NCBI RefSeq assembly: GCF_003124125.1
Contig: NZ_QCXQ01000006.1
Coordinates: 55,066-119,065, forward strand
Direction of reading: 5' to 3'
Origin: Levilactobacillus bambusae
GTDB lineage: Bacteria; Bacillota; Bacilli; Lactobacillales; Lactobacillaceae
Length of the DNA: 64,000 nt
Shown here: positions 56,837-64,000 of the stretch, piece by piece
How the letters are laid out: each line of letters starts with the position of its first letter
Numbering within the stretch: position 1 is the first letter of the stretch
Program-made: the position numbers and the translations under genes
The notes under the pieces: generated by a model
What the model was told of the DNA's origin: nothing
Databases searched by the model: none
What the model saw: only the letters and a program-made list of their open reading frames with translations

Positions 56837-59179
56837 GTGCAAGATAAAACATTACAACAAGATTTATTAGGATATTTACGGTTGCATCCAGCCGAAAACT
56901 TTTCGGTGGAGCAGCTTTCAGATGCACTTCACTATCATGGAGCTGCAGCATTTAAAATTATTGTGCAGGAACTGGCCCAAATGGAGCGGGACGGCTTAGT
57001 GCAAGTGACAACCCAGGGCAACTTTCAGCTGGACCCCAGCCAACGGGTCTTAACCGGAGTTTTTCATGCGAACGACAAGGGCTTTGGGTTTGTGGCCTAT
57101 GATGAAAATAAGGTTGAACCAGATGCCTATATTGCACCTGATCACACCATGAATGCGTTAAATGGGGATTTAGTGGAAATTGAGGTGTTACGCCCCGGGG
57201 ATGCTAAGAAGGATCAGGGACCAGAGGGTAAAGTGACTAAGATTGTGGAACACCACTATGAACAAGTAGTTGGTGAATTCCAAGTTACCGATGACGATCA
57301 CGGTTATTTAGGTCGGATTCGCCTAACTGACAAAAAAATTATGAAGTATGATTTCTTTGTCACGAACGTCGGTCTTCACCCAACGCCTGGGGAAGTGATT
57401 ACGGCAGAGATTACGGAGTACCCTAACGCGGAACACCCTAATGCCATGGTCGGAATTGCCAAACAGGTTATTGGGAGCGTTGACGACCCAGGTATCGATA
57501 TTCTATCAATTGTATACGCCCATGAAATTCCAGTGGAATTCCCACAGGACGTCATTGAAGAGGCGGATGCGATTCCAGATCACGTCACCGAGGAAGAAAC
57601 GGCCGGTCGGGAAGATATTACGGACCAGACCTTGGTCACCATTGATGGGGAATCCTCAAAGGATTTAGATGATGCCGTCACCGTCTGGAAATTACCTAAC
57701 GGGAATTATCATTTAGGGGTGCACATTGCTGATGTGTCCCACTACGTTAAAGAAAATTCACCGCTTGATAAGGAAGCTTACAAGCGTGGGACAAGTACGT
57801 ACCTAACTGATCGTGTGATTCCAATGCTGCCACGTCGCCTATCTAACGGGATCTGTTCGTTAAATGAGGGCCAACTACGACTTTGTATGAGTTGTGAAAT
57901 GGAAATTGACCCCTCTGGTAACGTGATTAAGGAACGGATTCACCCAAGCGTTATGCGGTCTAAGGCCCGGATGACCTATACCGCCGTAAATAAAATTTTG
58001 GAAGCGCACGATCCAGAAACAATGAAGCAGTACGAAGAGTTAGTGCCAATGTTTGAAGACATGGGTGACCTCCACCGGATTTTGTACAAGCACCGGAAGA
58101 AGCGGGGGGCCATTGACTTTGATGATACCGAAGCAGAAATCATTGTGGATAAGGATGGTCATGCCATTGACGTTCAACTAAGAACCCGTGGGTTAGCGGA
58201 ACGGATGATTGAATCTTTCATGCTAGCTGCCAACGAAACCGTTGCCCAGCATGCTTTTGAAAAGAACGTTCCGTTTATTTACCGGATTCACGAAACGCCT
58301 GATGCTGACCGCGTTAAGTCCTTCTTTGAATTTTTGACGGCGTTTGGAATTAACGTCAAGGGAGATCCTAGCCACCTCAAACCTAAGACGCTGCAAAATA
58401 TTTTGAAGCAGGTTGCTGGCAAGCCAGAGGAGGCTGCGGTTCAAGTGATGATGCTGCGTAGCTTGAAGCAAGCGCGCTATGCTGATCAATCACTTGGGCA
58501 CTTTGGGTTAGGCGCCGAGTTTTACACCCACTTTACTTCGCCAATTCGACGGTATCCAGATACCATGGTTCACCGGTTGATCCACTGGTACGAAGACAAT
58601 GGAATTAACCAAAAGAGTAAGGAAAAGTACGCTGACTTACTAGATGAAATTGCCAGTCATTCATCAACGTGCGAACGACGCTCAATTGATGCCGAACGGG
58701 ACACCAACTCTATGAAGATGGCTGAGTACATGGCCGATCATGTTGGTGAAGAATTTGACGCCGTCGTTAGTTCGGTCATGAAGTTCGGGCTCTTTATTGA
58801 GTTGCCAAACACTATTGAAGGGCTAGTTCATATTAGTCGGATGAAGGATGACTACTATGAATACGTTGAAAAGTATATGGCCTTAGTAGGTCGGAATACG
58901 CGACGCACCTACCGGATTGGTCAGCCCATTCGGGTAAAGGTTATTCACGTGGATAAGGAACAAAGTCAGATTGATTTTGATATCGTCAACCCACAGGATG
59001 CCCCAAAGTCTGAATACCTGCCCAAACGTGATAACCGTCAGCGGGATCGGGGTGGTAACCACCGGGGATCAGGTAACAACCGGAACCGGCGGCATTCATC
59101 CAATACCCATAGCCGAAATAACGGCGGTCGGTCAACGACTAAACCAACAAATAACAGTAACCAACGTTCGTCACACTAA
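56837..59179 (+). CDS. rnr: ribonuclease R
   Basis: A 780-residue 3'-5' exoribonuclease of the RNB family that degrades structured RNA and works with tmRNA-SmpB on stalled messages. Domain order: N-terminal helix-turn-helix (about 1-65), two cold-shock domains, the RNB catalytic core with IDGESSKDLDDAV (metal-binding Asp residues) and YLTDRVIPMLPRRLSNGICSL, the S1 domain (about 630-715) and a basic Arg-Asn-rich tail (about 725-780). GTG start after GAGGA. smpB begins 21 nt after its stop. Confidence 0.96.
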   Translation: MQDKTLQQDLLGYLRLHPAENFSVEQLSDALHYHGAAAFKIIVQELAQMERDGLVQVTTQGNFQLDPSQRVLTGVFHANDKGFGFVAYDENKVEPDAYIAPDHTMNALNGDLVEIEVLRPGDAKKDQGPEGKVTKIVEHHYEQVVGEFQVTDDDHGYLGRIRLTDKKIMKYDFFVTNVGLHPTPGEVITAEITEYPNAEHPNAMVGIAKQVIGSVDDPGIDILSIVYAHEIPVEFPQDVIEEADAIPDHVTEEETAGREDITDQTLVTIDGESSKDLDDAVTVWKLPNGNYHLGVHIADVSHYVKENSPLDKEAYKRGTSTYLTDRVIPMLPRRLSNGICSLNEGQLRLCMSCEMEIDPSGNVIKERIHPSVMRSKARMTYTAVNKILEAHDPETMKQYEELVPMFEDMGDLHRILYKHRKKRGAIDFDDTEAEIIVDKDGHAIDVQLRTRGLAERMIESFMLAANETVAQHAFEKNVPFIYRIHETPDADRVKSFFEFLTAFGINVKGDPSHLKPKTLQNILKQVAGKPEEAAVQVMMLRSLKQARYADQSLGHFGLGAEFYTHFTSPIRRYPDTMVHRLIHWYEDNGINQKSKEKYADLLDEIASHSSTCERRSIDAERDTNSMKMAEYMADHVGEEFDAVVSSVMKFGLFIELPNTIEGLVHISRMKDDYYEYVEKYMALVGRNTRRTYRIGQPIRVKVIHVDKEQSQIDFDIVNPQDAPKSEYLPKRDNRQRDRGGNHRGSGNNRNRRHSSNTHSRNNGGRSTTKPTNNSNQRSSH

Positions 59180-59200
59180 GAGTAAGCGAGGTGCGTTCCG

Positions 59201-59674
59201 ATGGCAAAACGGAAAACTCATGCTAAAGATGATAATCTGATGGCAACCAACAAAAAGGCGCGCCATGATTATAAAATTAGTGATACCGTTGAAGCCGGAT
59301 TGGTTTTAACGGGAACCGAAATTAAGTCCGTCCGGGATCGCCGGGTCAACCTAAAGGATGGGTACGCTCAAATCCGAAACGGTGAGGCTTGGCTGATGAA
59401 CATTCACATTAGTGAGTATGACCATGGCAATCAGTTTAACCATGATCCCCTGAGAAACCGGAAGCTGCTTCTGCATAAAAAACAGATTCAACGGTTAGGA
59501 CAGGCGACCAAGGATAAGGGAATTACGATTGTACCTTTAAAGGTGTACATTAAGAATGGCTTTGCCAAGGTTCTTCTGGGTGTTGCTGAAGGTAAGCATG
59601 AATATGACAAGCGTGAATCCATTAAGAAACGCGATCAGCAGCGACAAATTGACCGCGTACTCAAGCATTATTAA
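59201..59674 (+). CDS. smpB: SsrA-binding protein SmpB
   Basis: A 157-residue tmRNA partner for ribosome rescue. It has the OB-fold core [25 protein letters not shown] (residues about 20-44), [13 protein letters not shown] and the basic tail [16 protein letters not shown] that enters the mRNA channel. ATG start after GCGAGG. The tmRNA gene (ssrA), often close to smpB, is not in the following sequence. Confidence 0.96.
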   Translation: MAKRKTHAKDDNLMATNKKARHDYKISDTVEAGLVLTGTEIKSVRDRRVNLKDGYAQIRNGEAWLMNIHISEYDHGNQFNHDPLRNRKLLLHKKQIQRLGQATKDKGITIVPLKVYIKNGFAKVLLGVAEGKHEYDKRESIKKRDQQRQIDRVLKHY

Positions 59675-59676
59675 TT

Positions 59677-59727
59677 TAAAAAGCCGCAAAGGCCCTAAAA
59701 ATTGGGGTGCCTTTGTGGCTTTTTTGT
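59677..59727. terminator. bidirectional terminator, smpB / LURP-one-like gene
   Basis: AAAAAGCCGCAAAGGC pairs with GCCTTTGTGGCTTTTT (one G-U). The hairpin covers the last codons of the minus-strand gene. Confidence 0.88.
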
Positions 59728-60282
59728 CTTTTCAGAAACGGTTAGTTTGAGGGTGTACGACGTTAAGGGGTTGTTTTGGGAATGGCCCCACCTTAAAGTC
59801 GGGAACCGATGTTTATCACGACGCCTAGCCCAGCGGTCAAGAATGACAGCTAAACAAATCATCAAGGGTTCATAGGATTCTGATTGGACGGTGAGTTCAA
59901 GGTAATCGCCCTTGGCTAAGGCGACCGTTTGCATGGTCATTAAGGTTTCCGTCCCGTGGATCACCCGAAACCGGCCGGTGGCTTGGTTACCAAGAATGAT
60001 CCAATTTAAGTCGCGAACGTAATGAACCTCGTGAACGACTCCTAAGGACCAGTGTAGCCGTCCCACCCGCTGCTGGTGATAAAACAGGCTGAAGCGAGGA
60101 AGCAGACCAAGGCTGGTCTGCTTGATTTCTGCTTCGAGCTGACCACTTAACTGGTAAACGGAAAGGGCATCTAGTCGGTTCCCCCATTTTCCGGTAAGCA
60201 GATACTGGGGTTGCTGGTGGTGATCATGAATCACGGTCGTCCCGCTTGCTGCTAAATCCTGTTTTACGTACAACGTGCGCAT
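59695..60282 (-). CDS. LURP-one/tubby-like domain protein
   Basis: A 195-residue soluble protein with the LURP-one-related pattern: VIHDHHQQPQYLLTGKWGNRLDALSVYQLSGQLEAEI (residues about 17-53), then repeated beta strands and the final hydrophobic helix PLMICLAVILDRWARRR. The fold is a beta barrel around a helix related to tubby proteins and scramblases; the bacterial function is unknown. The frame opens upstream, but ATG at 60282 follows GGGAGGCG and is the likely start. Its C-terminal tail is basic and lies within the shared terminator. Confidence 0.75.
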   Translation of the reverse strand: MRTLYVKQDLAASGTTVIHDHHQQPQYLLTGKWGNRLDALSVYQLSGQLEAEIKQTSLGLLPRFSLFYHQQRVGRLHWSLGVVHEVHYVRDLNWIILGNQATGRFRVIHGTETLMTMQTVALAKGDYLELTVQSESYEPLMICLAVILDRWARRRDKHRFPTLRWGHSQNNPLTSYTLKLTVSEKTKKPQRHPNF

Positions 60283-60407
60283 AGTTCGCCTCCCATGGTT
60301 TGGAAAAATTCGAGTTAGACTCACTCGCCCAAAATTCCAGCTTCATTTTACCATGATTTCCATTAAATGGTGGGAGTTTATGATAAAATTAGGGCGAGGT
60401 GGTCATA

Positions 60408-61103
60408 ATGAAACCGTTTATCCATAACGATTGGTGGGACGTTTTAAAACCAGAATTTGAAAAGTCTTACTATCAAAATCTGCACCAGTTTTTAATTGAA
60501 GAATACAGTCATTACGATATTCATCCTGATATGTACCATATTTATGAGGCCTTTGAATGGACCCCGTTTAGCAAGGTTAAAGTTGTTATCCTGGGTCAGG
60601 ATCCCTACCATGAGCCAGGTCAGGCGCACGGGCTGAGTTTTTCCGTCATGCCGGGGGTCAAGATTCCACCTTCGTTACAGAATATTTATAAGGAATTGCA
60701 AAGCGACCTTGGTATTCAACCGGTCAAGCACGGCTACTTAGAAAAATGGGCTAAGCAGGGCGTCCTCATGCTGAACTCCGTTTTGACGGTTCGCAACGGT
60801 CAGGCTTTTTCCCACAAAAATAAGGGTTGGGAACAACTGACCGATGCAGCCATTCAAAAGCTGTCGGCCCGCGAGCAACCGGTTGTCTTTATCCTGTGGG
60901 GTCGGGCTGCCCGGGATAAAATTAAGCTGATTGATACCTCACGCAACGTTGTTATCCAATCAGCACATCCAAGTCCACTATCCGCCAACCGTGGTTTCTT
61001 TGGTTCGCGACCGTTTTCTAAAACCAATGCGGCCCTTGAGGCAATGGGTGAAACCCCAATTGACTGGCAACTGCCTGAGACGGTGACGGTTGACGCAAAT
61101 TAA
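60408..61103 (+). CDS. ung: uracil-DNA glycosylase, family 1
   Basis: Removes uracil from DNA. The catalytic Asp is in [19 protein letters not shown] (near residue 65), the uracil pocket follows, and the catalytic His is in [16 protein letters not shown]. The length is 231 residues. A GTG at 60399 could extend it by three codons, but it lies in the GAGGTGG ribosome binding site, so ATG 60408 is chosen. pta is 68 nt downstream, a pairing common in lactobacilli. Confidence 0.96.
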   Translation: MKPFIHNDWWDVLKPEFEKSYYQNLHQFLIEEYSHYDIHPDMYHIYEAFEWTPFSKVKVVILGQDPYHEPGQAHGLSFSVMPGVKIPPSLQNIYKELQSDLGIQPVKHGYLEKWAKQGVLMLNSVLTVRNGQAFSHKNKGWEQLTDAAIQKLSAREQPVVFILWGRAARDKIKLIDTSRNVVIQSAHPSPLSANRGFFGSRPFSKTNAALEAMGETPIDWQLPETVTVDAN

Positions 61104-61171
61104 TTGATTGGTAATTCACAAACTATTATGAGAAAATAAACGGGTACACTTGTTTAACAGGAGGGATTCAG

Positions 61172-62155
61172 ATGGAACTTTTTGAGAGTCTAAAACAGAA
61201 AATTCAGGGCAAACAGCTAAAACTCGTTTTTCCTGAGGGCGATGATCCTAGAATTATTGGAGCTGCAGTCCGGCTACAAGCCGATGGGTTAGTGATGCCA
61301 ACCCTATTAGGCGATGCTGATGCAATTGCTAGTGCAGCGGAAAAAAATCATTTTGATATTACTTCGTTGAACGTTGTTGATCCCAGCCAAATGGCTTCGG
61401 ATCAGTATCAAACGATGGTTGAAGCCCTGGTTGATCGACGGCACGGCAAGACGAGTCCCGATCAGGCGAAGGAAATGTTAAAGGACCCCAACTACGTCGG
61501 AACGATGATGGTTTACATGGATCAAATGGATGGCATGGTCTCGGGTGCCGTCCATCCAACGGGTGATACCGTCCGACCAGCACTCCAAATTATTAAGACT
61601 AAGCCCGGGGTAAAACGAATTAGCGGGGCCTTTATCATGCAAAAGGCTGATCAGCGGTACGTTTTTGCCGACTGTGCCATTAACATTGAACTTGATGCCG
61701 AGGGAATGGCAGAAGTTGCCTTAGAATCCGCCCAAACAGCAAAGATTTTTGATATTGATCCCCGGGTAGCCATGCTAAGTTTCTCAACAAAGGGGAGTGC
61801 CAAGGGCGAAATGGTAACGAAGGTTCAGGATGCCACTAAGCTTGCGCAGCAACAGGCTCCTGAATTACCGTTAGATGGTGAACTTCAGTTTGACGCAGCC
61901 ATTGTTCCCTCCGTGGGTGAGAAAAAGGCGCCGGGTTCAAAGGTGGCGGGACACGCTAACGTATTTGTCTTTCCGGAACTTCAATCGGGGAACATTGGGT
62001 ACAAGATCGCCCAGCGGTTAGGCGGCTTTGAAGCCATTGGCCCGATCTTGCAGGGGTTAAATAAACCCGTTTCTGATCTTTCTCGGGGTGCCAATGAAGA
62101 GGACGTTTACAAAGTATCTATCATTACGGCGGCTCAGGCACTGGCTAATCACTAA
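61172..62155 (+). CDS. pta: phosphate acetyltransferase
   Basis: A 327-residue Pta/EutD enzyme that interconverts acetyl-CoA and acetyl phosphate. It has the family motifs VFPEGDDPRIIGAA, GMVSGAVHPTGDTVRPALQ and RVAMLSFSTKGSAKG, and PGSKVAGHANVFVFPEL near the C-terminus. ATG start after AGGAGGG. In heterofermenters it helps make ethanol or acetate from acetyl phosphate released by phosphoketolase. No N-terminal regulatory domain is present. Confidence 0.96.
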   Translation: MELFESLKQKIQGKQLKLVFPEGDDPRIIGAAVRLQADGLVMPTLLGDADAIASAAEKNHFDITSLNVVDPSQMASDQYQTMVEALVDRRHGKTSPDQAKEMLKDPNYVGTMMVYMDQMDGMVSGAVHPTGDTVRPALQIIKTKPGVKRISGAFIMQKADQRYVFADCAINIELDAEGMAEVALESAQTAKIFDIDPRVAMLSFSTKGSAKGEMVTKVQDATKLAQQQAPELPLDGELQFDAAIVPSVGEKKAPGSKVAGHANVFVFPELQSGNIGYKIAQRLGGFEAIGPILQGLNKPVSDLSRGANEEDVYKVSIITAAQALANH

Positions 62156-62228
62156 GATGAGCGACAGATGATAAAGTTAAGCGGCAGAACTTGTAGGTGA
62201 AGAACCTGACTAAAGATCGGCCGCAACC

Positions 62229-62290
62229 AAAGAGGGATAACGACCATGTCCGATCAAATTACAATCGAACCCGGTCGTTATCTCTCTTTG
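62229..62290 (+). terminator. long inverted repeat after pta
   Basis: AAAGAGGGATAACGACC pairs with GGTCGTTATCTCTCTTT (one mismatch) across a 28-nt loop that itself contains CGAT...ATCG. The U-tract is poor, so termination is probable but not sure. Confidence 0.6.
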
Positions 62291-62345
62291 CATAGTTTGA
62301 ATGGTTTATGTTCCAGACGTTTTACAATAGAAAGTGGGAAAGCAT

Positions 62346-62822
62346 ATGTGGACAGTAACAGTATCGAGTCCAGAGGCTACGCAGCAACTTGGTGAGGCCC
62401 TGGCACAGGGATTAGTTGCGGGGGACGTCATCCTGTTAGATGGTGATTTAGGGGCCGGAAAAACGACCTTTACCAAGGGATTAGCACGGGGACTTCATAT
62501 CAAACGCAATATCAAGAGCCCGACCTTTACCATTATCCGTGAATATCAGGAAGGCCGGCTCCCCCTTTACCACATGGATATTTACCGGTTAGATGATGGC
62601 AGTGGGGCCGACCTAGGATTAGAAGAGTATTTTAACGGTGATGGCGTCAGCGTCGTAGAGTGGTCCAATTTTGTGGCGGATGAGATTCCCGATGACCACC
62701 TAAAAATTATATTTAAACGGAATGATGAGGCGGGTGAGGCCACCCGCGAGTTATCGTTTATCCCACACGGGGACCACTATGAACAGTTAGTTCGAACGTT
62801 GGAGGGCCAGCAAGATGAGTGA
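62346..62822 (+). CDS. tsaE: tRNA threonylcarbamoyladenosine biosynthesis ATPase TsaE
   Basis: A 158-residue P-loop protein needed with TsaB, TsaC and TsaD for t6A modification of tRNAs reading ANN codons. Walker A is GDLGAGKTTFTKGLARGL, then SPTFTIIREY, YHMDIYRL and VVEWSNF. A GTG at 62334 could extend it by four codons, but ATG 62346 is better placed relative to GTGGGA. Its 3' end overlaps the next gene by 8 nt. In many Firmicutes tsaB, rimI and tsaD follow; here a different acetyltransferase does. Confidence 0.94.
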   Translation: MWTVTVSSPEATQQLGEALAQGLVAGDVILLDGDLGAGKTTFTKGLARGLHIKRNIKSPTFTIIREYQEGRLPLYHMDIYRLDDGSGADLGLEEYFNGDGVSVVEWSNFVADEIPDDHLKIIFKRNDEAGEATRELSFIPHGDHYEQLVRTLEGQQDE

Positions 62823-63330
62823 AGAAGTTGTTATCCGGGTTCCTCAACCCGATGAGGCGGGGCAAGTAATGGTGTTGTTAGCTGATTTACAACGGGAAAC
62901 CACAACGTTTACCACTGACTTAGCTACCCACAGTCAACGAGAGGTCGCAGATCAATTAGCCCAAATTAACGAAAGTCCAACTCATCTGTTGTTGGTGGCT
63001 GAAATTGATCAGCGGTTAGTTGCGATTTTATCCGTTACCAAGGATCCCGATCATGAATCCTGGGGGGAGCTAGGGGTCGCCGTTAAACGTGATTTTTGGC
63101 ACCTAGGCCTTGGAACGGCAATGATCCAAACGGGTCAGGACTGGGTTGACCAAATGAGTCAGTTAGAGGGATTGGTGTTGACCGTTCAGGATCAAAACGA
63201 TCGGGCCAGTTCACTGTATGAGTACCTCGGATTTCAGTCAGTCAAAAATTCAACCCACGCCGTTACTAACGGACACGGTGACAGGGTTAGGGCACATGAG
63301 ATGAAGTGGCGGCCAGCTGAAGAAAGCTAG
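62815..63330 (+). CDS. GNAT family N-acetyltransferase
   Basis: A 171-residue GNAT. The acetyl-CoA motif is present as VAVKRDFWHLGLGTAMIQTG, preceded by the strand HLLLVAEIDQRLVAILSV and followed by LTVQDQNDRASSLYEYLGF, a classic arrangement. The substrate is unknown; it does not look like RimI, which is shorter. It overlaps tsaE by 8 nt, so the two are co-translated. The same pairing occurs in other lactobacilli by general knowledge of the group. Confidence 0.85.
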   Translation: MSEEVVIRVPQPDEAGQVMVLLADLQRETTTFTTDLATHSQREVADQLAQINESPTHLLLVAEIDQRLVAILSVTKDPDHESWGELGVAVKRDFWHLGLGTAMIQTGQDWVDQMSQLEGLVLTVQDQNDRASSLYEYLGFQSVKNSTHAVTNGHGDRVRAHEMKWRPAEES

Positions 63331-63365
63331 TAAAACCCTAGACCTGGGACGTTAGAAGGCAGACT

Positions 63366-63416
63366 AAATAAGCAGGGTGACCTATTTCCGTTGTAGGGGG
63401 TCACTCTGCTTATTTG
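63366..63416. terminator. bidirectional terminator, GNAT gene / exonuclease gene
   Basis: AAATAAGCAGGGTGACC pairs with GGTCACTCTGCTTATTT (one mismatch) around 17 nt, with A/T runs at both ends. Confidence 0.88.
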
Positions 63417-63443
63417 ATTGGAATTTAAAAGTCACCGAGGGAG

Positions 63444-63980
63444 TTATCCCTGGATTCGAACAAACGGTTTTAACCGGTCGGCACCAAATTGATCCGCTTG
63501 GGTCAACAAGATATTGGCACAGGCCAGACTATCATCTAAGGCATTATGGTGGTGGTGAAGATCAATATTTAGCTGTTCGCAGACGGTATTGAGCTTATGA
63601 TTGGGAAACTCGGGATAGAATTTTTTGCTAGTTTTAACCGTATCCAGGGTAAGGTACTGGGGGGTTGGTAATTCATAATGCTCTAAGCAGGCCCGTAAGA
63701 CACTGTTGTCAAACGAAGCGTTATGGGCAATGACCAACTTGGATTTATCGTAAAATTCCTCGATGTGCCGCCAAACTTCTGGCCAGGTTGGCGCATCTGC
63801 GACGTCGCGCTCGTGGATCCCATGAATTTGGGTGTTACGCCAGAAAAACGGGGTATCCGGTTTGATCAGGGTATAAAATTCATCGGTGACCTGATTATTA
63901 CGCACAACGGTTAAGGCTAAAGAACAGGCACTGTATCGTTTGGCACTGGCTGTTTCAAAGTCCATGGCAACAAAATTCAC
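63444..63980 (-). CDS. DnaQ-like (DEDDh) 3'-5' exonuclease
   Basis: A 178-residue stand-alone exonuclease domain. The metal ligands are in motif I (VAMDFETA), motif II (VIAHNASFDNSVL) and motif III (HHHHNALDDSLACANI), which has the DEDDh His. It could proofread or degrade DNA or RNA; similar proteins are annotated as PolC-like epsilon exonucleases. The start is GTG after AGGGGGCG near the window edge, and the gene looks complete. Confidence 0.9.
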   Translation of the reverse strand: MNFVAMDFETASAKRYSACSLALTVVRNNQVTDEFYTLIKPDTPFFWRNTQIHGIHERDVADAPTWPEVWRHIEEFYDKSKLVIAHNASFDNSVLRACLEHYELPTPQYLTLDTVKTSKKFYPEFPNHKLNTVCEQLNIDLHHHHNALDDSLACANILLTQADQFGADRLKPFVRIQG

Positions 63981-64000
63981 GGTGACGCCCCCTAAATTAT

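Noticed and set aside
59675-60407. tmRNA gene (ssrA) near smpB
   Set aside because: Looked for after smpB because of common linkage. The space is taken by a terminator and the LURP-one-like gene, and no tRNA-Ala-like ends were seen.

Overview
This window reads as an ordinary stretch of core chromosome from a low-to-mid GC Firmicute of the family Lactobacillaceae. Gene content and order support this: rex-groESL, comFA-comFC-hpf-secA-prfB, phoPR-pst-phoU, hprK-lgt-gpsA-galU-trxB, uvrBA, rapZ-yvcK-whiA-clpP and gap-pgk-tpiA-eno-secG-rnr-smpB. Promoters are classical TTGaca-N17-TATaaT, and CcpA (cre), HrcA (CIRCE), CtsR, LexA and PhoP sites are readable in front of the expected genes. I infer a heterofermentative relative of the Levilactobacillus, Secundilactobacillus or Lentilactobacillus type. 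The reasons are that tpiA has ordinary codon usage while gap and eno look highly expressed, that cggR is absent before gap, and that ptsI stands without ptsH. This placement is tentative.

Layout. 0-7.3 kb: an ABC-F ATPase (minus strand), the redox repressor rex, groES-groEL behind a CIRCE operator, and a KimA-type potassium importer. 7.3-13.3 kb: a stand-alone ptsI (EI) transcribed divergently from a mannose-family PTS operon (EIIA, EIIB, EIIC, EIID and an enlarged DUF956 protein); each side has a promoter with its own cre site. 13.3-16.7 kb: lrgAB, tagO and a YigZ-family gene. 16.7-24.5 kb: competence genes comFA-comFC, hpf, secA, prfB with its programmed +1 frameshift, and a MinJ-like PDZ membrane protein. 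24.5-31.7 kb: the phosphate regulon, with a two-component system and pstS-C-A-B-B-phoU behind a readable Pho box. 31.8-37.4 kb: PspC and YvlD membrane proteins, hprK, lgt, gpsA, galU and trxB. 37.7-43.9 kb: an HD phosphohydrolase, a GNAT protein and the SOS genes uvrB-uvrA. 44.0-48.6 kb: a CcpA-controlled HdeD-like protein, rapZ-yvcK-whiA, clpP (minus) behind a CtsR box, and tRNA-Arg(CCG). 48.9-53.6 kb: lower glycolysis as separately promoted genes. 53.7-64.0 kb: an LPXTG surface protein, a ClC antiporter, secG, rnr, smpB, a LURP-one-like protein, ung, pta, tsaE, a GNAT and a DnaQ-like exonuclease.

How the parts connect. Carbon control is the main theme. ptsI, the Man-PTS, hprK and rapZ-yvcK are all here, and cre sites lie at ptsI, the Man-PTS, gap and the hdeD-like gene. 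Phosphate sensing forms a second complete module. Stress and quality control (groESL, clpP, hpf, smpB, rnr, uvrBA) make up much of the rest.

I saw no insertion sequence, prophage, CRISPR array, rRNA gene or genomic island. I found no convincing novel multi-gene system. The most unusual protein is the DUF956 protein, which carries a large extra C-terminal domain. The most unusual regulatory arrangements are the orphan ptsI with its mirrored cre promoters, the SOS box followed at once by a terminator before uvrB, and the helically phased Rex half-sites at rex. Start codons were moved inward from the longest open frame for several genes where a ribosome binding site decides the matter, and each case is stated.
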